In this document: positions 14,638 through 18,879 of the stretch, piece after piece
Position numbering within the stretch: the stretch's first letter is position 1
How the letters are laid out: every line of letters starts with the position of its first letter
From: DYMC01 sp035406705
GTDB taxonomy: Bacteria > Verrucomicrobiota > Lentisphaeria > Victivallales > GWF2-50-93
Reading direction: 5' to 3'
DNA: 18,879 nucleotides
NCBI GenBank assembly: GCA_964426675.1
Contig: CAYRRM010000041.1
Span: forward strand, 1 to 18,879
Translations under genes and position numbers: made by a program
Notes under the pieces: model-generated
What the model was told of the DNA's origin: nothing
Databases searched by the model: none
What the model saw: the letters and a program-made list of their open reading frames with translations, nothing else

Positions 14638-16197
14638 TTAGAATTCGAGTGCCATGTTTTTATTACGCATAAATGTGTCAAACTCATTAAAATCCTTAAA
14701 TTGCAATGCTTTACCCATCTCTAATGCAATATTATTTAATGCCGTAGTAAACAACTCAAGATTATTACTTTCAGTTGATTTTTCAATCATTTCAAAACTT
14801 TGTTCAAAAAGAATTTGCCTATTTTTATAATGGTTATCAATTAGTATACTTAATTCTCTTCTTTGTTTGTTCATAGCTTCTAATGCGGCTTCTGTTAATG
14901 CATGAATCTTGTTTCTTCTTTCAATTGAAACTCTCTCCTCCTGAAGCACCTGTATAGCTGATTTATATATGGTGGAAGATGTCATATATCCAATCATTCC
15001 ACCAATAACCGTTCCAACTCCAGGGAATATTGCTGTGCCGATTGCTGCACCCCAGCTTGCTGCCATCATTCCTGTCCCTTTTTCACCAAGCTCCTCTACA
15101 AGCTCAACTTCATTGATTTCACCTTTTGCATAACGAACAATTGATTTTCCGACTTGAAGGGATACCGTAGCTATCATAGCGGGCATATTGGTTTTTGAAA
15201 GATTTTGAAATATACTGTTGCTGCTTGTCTGCATAACTCCTTTTATAGCAGCTCCCCCTGCTCCTATTATGTAACTGGTACCAGCTCCTTTAGCTGTATC
15301 TATTGCTGTATCTTTTAAAGCTTCTTTAATCTCTTTTTCACCTCTTATTACACTGATAATGTTTTGTGAAACAGAAATTGTAGCTGAAATTACAGCACCG
15401 GTTTTTGCTTGTTCAATACCGGCACGATTAGCTGTTTCAGCCACATACTTTGCTGTAGCTAACTTGGCATGTTCTCTGAGAAACATTGCTTCTTTACTAC
15501 TAATCCCGCTATTTTGAACATCTTCTGCAACCTGTTCAAACTTCCGTGCATTTTGTTCCAACAACTCCGCTTTTTCAAAATTCCCGTTTTGTCTAAATTC
15601 AGCCGCTTTTTCATGGAGTTTTTGAGCTTCTTCGGTTGCATACTTTTTTACATGCTCATATTGTTCAGAAGGAACTAAAACCTTGTTTCCTCTGTATTTA
15701 GCCCATTTATCTCCGGCAAGCTCTTTTGCCAATTTTTCTGAGCTTTCTTTAATTTCTTGTGGTGTTTCATATTTACCACAAAATTTCATCTGTGCACTCC
15801 ACAAGGGCTGTCCATTAACTGTGATTGGATTTCCATCAATATCTACAGCAAGAACATCAATCCTTTGGTCATTCCCTAAACCCACATCGTTTGAGCGACT
15901 ATACCTAATATCTCTACCCTTAATAATGTTTTCAGCATTCTCTTTGCTTACAAAATGCCTTTCTGCCGAGAAACCAGCCTGCTGCTTCAGATTTTGATAC
16001 TCAAAATCAGGGTTCACTTTAGATTCCGATATATGTCTAAGTCCTTTTGATATAATATTTCCTGCTTCATCAACAGACCCTTTATATCCTTTTATGTATT
16101 CTGCTGAGGCACTTCCAAATTTATCAACAACATCTTGCGCACCAACTCCAAGTGCCGCATCTCTCAACCCATCATTCTTCTTTTTTTTCTCTTCCAT
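14638..16197 (-). CDS. Large protein with possible PD-(D/E)xK-like domain and glycine-zipper membrane region
   Basis: A 519-residue protein. Residues 74-140 resemble a restriction-endonuclease-like core: Glu79 (GFSAERH), Asp114 (QRIDVLAVD) and QMK at 136-138 (SAQMKFCG), in the order E...D...QxK used by some nuclease families. A long charged helical region (145-255) follows, then hydrophobic glycine-rich segments (265-285, 300-320, 373-405, with GAAIGTAIFPGVGTVIGGMIG) that look like glycine-zipper membrane hairpins, and a helical tail. The ATG at 16197 is chosen because AGGAAG is seven bases upstream; reading back to 16254 would overlap the WYL gene. It is the first effector gene after the regulator. 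A membrane-tethered nuclease is one interpretation; a non-catalytic membrane sensor is another. Confidence 0.65.
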   Translation of the reverse strand: MEEKKKKNDGLRDAALGVGAQDVVDKFGSASAEYIKGYKGSVDEAGNIISKGLRHISESKVNPDFEYQNLKQQAGFSAERHFVSKENAENIIKGRDIRYSRSNDVGLGNDQRIDVLAVDIDGNPITVNGQPLWSAQMKFCGKYETPQEIKESSEKLAKELAGDKWAKYRGNKVLVPSEQYEHVKKYATEEAQKLHEKAAEFRQNGNFEKAELLEQNARKFEQVAEDVQNSGISSKEAMFLREHAKLATAKYVAETANRAGIEQAKTGAVISATISVSQNIISVIRGEKEIKEALKDTAIDTAKGAGTSYIIGAGGAAIKGVMQTSSNSIFQNLSKTNMPAMIATVSLQVGKSIVRYAKGEINEVELVEELGEKGTGMMAASWGAAIGTAIFPGVGTVIGGMIGYMTSSTIYKSAIQVLQEERVSIERRNKIHALTEAALEAMNKQRRELSILIDNHYKNRQILFEQSFEMIEKSTESNNLELFTTALNNIALEMGKALQFKDFNEFDTFMRNKNMALEF

Positions 16198-16228
16198 CCA
16201 ATCACTTCCTTTAAACAAATATCCTGCA

Positions 16229-17236
16229 CTAATACTCGCAGCCATAAATTTCATACATTTTCTTTATGTTCAACATGATTTCTTCTCTAAAGCTTTGAGG
16301 TTTAATCACTTCCAAGTTATCACTCTGGCTTAACAACCACATTTTTATACCCATGCCAAAAACCTCAGCTTCGATAATTTTTTTCTCTCCATCTTCTGCA
16401 ATAATCTTCGCTGTTGGCAGACGATCCAATACTGCTTCCAAAGAATGACCCCAAAACTTAAACTGGATTTTCATAAGTTCTCCGGAGTACATAAACTGAA
16501 CTCTTTTTCGGAACTCTCCATCATTGAACTTGTCTTTGTATGGGATATTAAAATGCTGTTTTATACCCTTCAAATCTGTAATTCGGTCTATACGAAAAGT
16601 GGTAGGGAAATCCTTACTTCCATCTGCCATAAAAGCTATTAGATAAAAATAGTATTCTGAAAACAATACAGCTACTGGCTTTACTAATCTTTCCTTTGTA
16701 ATACCGTCTTGACGAGTATAATCAAACTGTATTATCTCATTATTGGTTATAAACTGTGATAGCTCCCACAAAATGGAAAACAGGTGTTTTTTATGCTGTA
16801 ATGGCACATAGTGATGCAGCTCATTTCTTATCATGTTCTCAATCTTTTTACGATCATTTGGCACAACCTGTGTTAATAACTTACTGATAAGGCCATTGAG
16901 TTCTTCTTTACAGAAAGCACGGCTTTCCAATAGAATCTTACATAGTGCCATAACCTCTTCATTAGTGAGCCATTCTCTCTCAAAACGAACAAGGTAATAA
17001 ACATTCCTAGTCTTATCATACTTTATTGCAACCTCATTTTCTGTCATATGTGTCTCCGCTAAATATGCACGAAGATCATCAATATCTCTCTGTATTGTTT
17101 TTTGAGTAACACCAAAAAAGTCCGCAAGCTGTGCTTTTTCTATAGCTTCGCCTTTATTTAGCCTCTCATAAATGCTCAGCAATCTAAAACCTTTATTCCC
17201 ATTATAATCAATTCCTAAGTTCAAATCTTTCACCAA
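16229..17236 (-). CDS. WYL-domain transcriptional regulator
   Basis: A 335-residue regulator. Residues about 15-60 form a winged helix-turn-helix (AQLADFFGVTQKTIQRDIDD). The WYL domain at about 165-225 is a ligand-sensing fold (IIQFDY, RLVKPVAVLFSEYYFYLIAF, TTFRIDRI), and the C-terminal extension (240-335) is the usual WCX region. The start is uncertain: TTG 17236 and GTG 17233 are the best options with a weak AGG ahead. It heads the operon (31 bases before the 519-residue gene) and has a dyad over its own -10 box. WYL repressors such as BrxR and CapW control BREX and CBASS phage-defence operons, so a similar gatekeeper role is likely here. Confidence 0.9.
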   Translation of the reverse strand: MVKDLNLGIDYNGNKGFRLLSIYERLNKGEAIEKAQLADFFGVTQKTIQRDIDDLRAYLAETHMTENEVAIKYDKTRNVYYLVRFEREWLTNEEVMALCKILLESRAFCKEELNGLISKLLTQVVPNDRKKIENMIRNELHHYVPLQHKKHLFSILWELSQFITNNEIIQFDYTRQDGITKERLVKPVAVLFSEYYFYLIAFMADGSKDFPTTFRIDRITDLKGIKQHFNIPYKDKFNDGEFRKRVQFMYSGELMKIQFKFWGHSLEAVLDRLPTAKIIAEDGEKKIIEAEVFGMGIKMWLLSQSDNLEVIKPQSFREEIMLNIKKMYEIYGCEY

Positions 17237-17256
17237 CCTATTTACACGCTCAATAT

Positions 17257-17286
17257 CATTATATCTGCCAAGATGGACATATAATG
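17257..17286 (-). promoter_or_regulatory. WYL operon promoter with overlapping dyad operator
   Basis: CATTATAT (17257-17264) and ATATAATG (17279-17286) are perfect inverted arms around a 14-base centre. On the minus strand the downstream arm contains the perfect -10 box TATAAT (17263-17258), 22 bases before the WYL start. A protein bound to the dyad would block the promoter; the WYL protein is the likely ligand. Confidence 0.65.
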
Positions 17287-17305
17287 GGGTTCTTCAAGAA
17301 TTTCT

Positions 17306-17596
17306 TTATAATCTTAGTTTTAATTCGTTGTTAAGTTCATCCGTATATATCTCAAGTATATTAAGTAACCTATCAGTTTCAGGATTTTTAATAAATACCA
17401 ACAACAAACTCAGGAAAGTGTTCCATGATAACTTGGCTTTTTTATTCTCGACTTGCATGATGGTGTGTCTTGAAACTCCAATTAAGTTAGCCAGTTGCAC
17501 TTGTGTTAACCCTAACTTGGTTCTTAGCATTGCTAAATTATCAGTCATATTGGTTAATACTTTTTCCCTCGCTAAAGCAACATTATTGTTTTCCAA
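17306..17596 (-). CDS. XRE-family helix-turn-helix regulator
   Basis: A 96-residue protein whose residues 18-75 form a single HTH domain (LAMLRTKLGLTQVQLANLIG, then VSRHTIMQVENKK), followed by a short helical tail. It starts with TTG at 17596, eight bases after GGGGTG; the ATG at codon 17 would cut off the first helix approach but is possible. It lies 69 bases upstream of the WYL gene on the same strand and has its own inverted repeat upstream (17654-17682). It probably regulates itself and perhaps the neighbouring WYL or HD-domain genes. No toxin partner is visible next to it. Confidence 0.82.
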   Translation of the reverse strand: MENNNVALAREKVLTNMTDNLAMLRTKLGLTQVQLANLIGVSRHTIMQVENKKAKLSWNTFLSLLLVFIKNPETDRLLNILEIYTDELNNELKLRL

Positions 17597-17653
17597 AACA
17601 CATACACCCCGCTAATCTAAATTTTACCAACATAAATAATATCATAAAATTTT

Positions 17654-17682
17654 ACATTTTACTATACATATAGATAAAATGT
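17654..17682. promoter_or_regulatory. Inverted repeat upstream of the XRE gene
   Basis: ACATTTTA (17654-17661) and TAAAATGT (17675-17682) are perfect inverted copies 13 bases apart, about 60 bases before the XRE start in very AT-rich DNA. A candidate operator for that XRE protein; I see no clear promoter boxes. Confidence 0.4.
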
Positions 17683-17737
17683 TGAAAATAATGACTTTAG
17701 ATAACCAATAAAAATAGGCCCTCTATGGAGCCAATCT

Positions 17738-18328
17738 CTACTGCTTCTCATTAATTTCTTTTACTCCACCGCCAAATGACCAATAATTATTTTCAATAAA
17801 ATCGATAAACTTTTGTAGGAACTCATCCTCTGAACAGCTTTGAGGAACTGAAACACAGCCGTTTATTTCAATCTCCTTAATGGCTTTATACTCATCATCA
17901 CCCTCAGAATCCATAGTCATTAATATCCTGTCTGCTGCTTTACGATATTTTTCTACTCTTTGATAATCTTCTTGGGTAGGATTTGAAATACGGGATAAAT
18001 CCATGTTATCACTTAAATCTGCCAACTTAACTTTACAGGCTGTTTTATTCTCAAGAACCCTGCCAATGAAATCATCATAGTTTTCATTCTCACGCTTTGT
18101 CAGAGCATCTAATGCAATCAGAACTCCTTCAGAAAAACCTTCTTTTCTCAAATATTCAATAGTAATATCTGAATCCTCAATAGTATCATGTAACACTGCA
18201 CAAATTCTTTCCGTTTCATTCCTTCGCATAAACATGACCCGCAGCGGGTGAAGTATATATGGCTGCCCAGCCTTGTCCAACTGTCCTTCATGCGCCTTAG
18301 CTGCGATACGAATAGCTTTATCAAGCAT
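17738..18328 (-). CDS. HD-domain phosphohydrolase (RelA/SpoT hydrolase-like)
   Basis: A 196-residue metal-dependent phosphohydrolase. The HD ligands are in place: His13 (KAHEGQLDKAGQPYILHPLR), His47-Asp48 (AVLHDTIED) and Asp104 (VKLADLSDNMD). This pattern is typical of the (p)ppGpp hydrolase domain of RelA/SpoT and of small alarmone hydrolases. No synthetase, TGS or ACT domain is present; the last 60 residues are unrecognised. GGGGTG precedes the ATG at 18328 by about six bases, with a TATAAT box and a palindrome just upstream. It could remove an alarmone or another phosphorylated nucleotide. Whether it belongs with the WYL-led system or is independent cargo is open. Confidence 0.85.
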   Translation of the reverse strand: MLDKAIRIAAKAHEGQLDKAGQPYILHPLRVMFMRRNETERICAVLHDTIEDSDITIEYLRKEGFSEGVLIALDALTKRENENYDDFIGRVLENKTACKVKLADLSDNMDLSRISNPTQEDYQRVEKYRKAADRILMTMDSEGDDEYKAIKEIEINGCVSVPQSCSEDEFLQKFIDFIENNYWSFGGGVKEINEKQ

Positions 18329-18359
18329 TTAGAACACCCCGTTTCATCTTTCCAATAAA

Positions 18360-18388
18360 ATTATACTGCAAACTATATCTATAGTTTT
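18360..18388 (-). promoter_or_regulatory. Promoter of the HD-domain gene with a palindromic operator
   Basis: On the minus strand TATAAT (18365-18360) lies 32 bases before the HD gene. Immediately upstream, AACTATATCTATAGTT (18371-18386) is a palindrome with perfect 7-bp arms, sitting where a repressor would cover the -35 and spacer. The -35 box itself is weak. Confidence 0.5.
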
Positions 18389-18600
18389 TTAAACTCCTTA
18401 TACTCCTTTAAAATCTGTTCAGGTTTTTCAAACTGCATTCTTCCAGGCTGAGCGTCAAACATATTCTGGATATCTACAAACGCACCCAAAACATTCAACG
18501 CAAGTGTAAGTTCTTCAACAGCCCTTTCTTTATCCTGAGCATTAATCGATTCTATAGCACTTTTTATAAGATACCTTACATCATCTGCCCAGGCTGCTAT
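18379..18600 (-). pseudogene. 3' fragment of an unknown gene, cut at about 18,600
   Basis: The minus strand reads about 73 coding-like residues to a TAG at 18379-18381: AAWADDVRYLIKSAIESIN, then a helical segment with ALNVLGAFVDIQNMF and the tail EQILKEYKEFKKL. There is no ATG, GTG or TTG near the 5' side and no ribosome site, and the frame runs into unrelated sequence past 18600. It is therefore a C-terminal remnant. The protein would be small, soluble and helical; no family is recognised. Its stop overlaps the palindrome upstream of the HD gene, so it was probably the gene preceding it in an operon. Confidence 0.6.
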
Positions 18601-18737
18601 TAGAAGCGGGGATGAGAAGTAATTTTTACTTCTGCTTCACAATAAACTACGAACAGGCAAAAGCCTTTCGTAATGCAAACGGTCAATATCTTCGCCAATC
18701 GCAATGGGAAGATATTACGGTTGAAGTGATTTTCTAA
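18600..18737 (+). pseudogene. 3' fragment (or 41-codon ORF) of an element gene
   Basis: The plus strand reads LEAGMRSNFYFCFTINYE, continues through AKAFRNANGQYLRQSQWED and ends ITVEVIF at TAA 18735-18737. An ATG at 18612 would give 41 residues, but no ribosome site precedes it (only GCGGGG directly adjacent). The coding-like reading extends to about 18600, exactly where the opposite-strand fragment also stops. It is probably the C-terminus of a longer element gene truncated at this scar. A terminator follows at once, which fits a true gene end. The family is not recognised. Confidence 0.55.
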
Positions 18738-18742
18738 AAAAT

Positions 18743-18780
18743 ATCCGTCTATCGAATAATTCGGTAGGCGGATTTTTTTT
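18743..18780 (+). terminator. Rho-independent terminator, probably bidirectional
   Basis: ATCCGTCTATCGAAT pairs with ATTCGGTAGGCGGAT (18743-18773) with a few wobble pairs, followed by eight T residues on the plus strand and preceded by an A-run (18736-18741) that could serve the opposite strand. The last 100 bases of the window hold only a TATAAT box (18810-18815) and no gene I can identify. Confidence 0.85.
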
Positions 18781-18879
18781 GCACATTCGTGTTTAGATTG
18801 TGTTTTCGTTATAATGAAATCAACAAGTATGAATTCGAAAAGTAGCATGGAAATCGTGTAGGATGCTGGAATTTAGCGA

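Noticed and set aside
16198..16254. Longer start of the 519-residue protein
   Set aside because: It would overlap the WYL gene and lacks a ribosome site; ATG 16197 has AGGAAG at good distance.
17708..17735. Possible terminator after the HD-domain gene
   Set aside because: Only about five base pairs with a two-base bulge can form before the T-rich stretch; too weak to call.
1..18879. CRISPR array, tRNA, rRNA or conjugation genes
   Set aside because: No regularly spaced repeats with spacers, no cloverleaf and no relaxase, coupling ATPase or secretion protein was seen on either strand.

Overview
The window looks like one end of an integrative and conjugative (or mobilisable) element in a low-GC Bacillota genome, most likely an anaerobic gut clostridium. 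The evidence is AT-rich DNA with strong GGAGG-type ribosome sites, tandem large serine recombinases, an XRE/ImmA switch and a sigma-like element regulator. No conjugation (relaxase, coupling protein, T4SS), rRNA, tRNA or CRISPR genes are visible. The rest of the element probably lies beyond the right edge.

Positions 1-5745, reading leftwards: the left edge holds a piece of a type I restriction endonuclease gene (hsdR). Its homology stops exactly at the codons for the DEAH box, and foreign DNA follows. Next to it is a four-gene recombinase operon: three full-length large serine recombinases in tandem, then a 107-residue resolvase-like protein whose catalytic serine position is alanine. Positions 5800-9700 hold a small conserved protein, a DinG/XPD-type Fe-S helicase, two structured non-coding stretches and a sigma-70-like factor. 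The sigma gene sits behind an elaborate mRNA leader with two terminators, mutually exclusive stems and a mini-ORF.

Positions 9700-11710 are a control switch. They hold a phage-like regulator gene ending in five exact 11-bp-spaced repeats, a divergent promoter/operator region, an XRE repressor and an ImmA/IrrE-type metallopeptidase.

Positions 11710-18600 look like an accessory cargo block bounded by broken gene ends. Reading leftwards from 17.3 kb, a WYL-domain regulator heads an operon with a 519-residue membrane protein (possible PD-(D/E)xK-like domain plus glycine-zipper segments), a 341-residue glycine-rich membrane protein, a YkgJ-type cysteine-cluster protein and a TerB-like protein. 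Upstream are an XRE regulator and an HD-domain hydrolase, each with palindromic promoter DNA. A WYL regulator controlling membrane effectors and metal-site proteins on a mobile element is the kind of arrangement seen for anti-phage systems, and I do not recognise this combination as a named one. It is the best candidate here for an undescribed system; its function is inference.

At about 18,600 two gene fragments of opposite orientation meet head to head, marking a recombination scar, followed by a terminator and unresolved sequence to the right edge.
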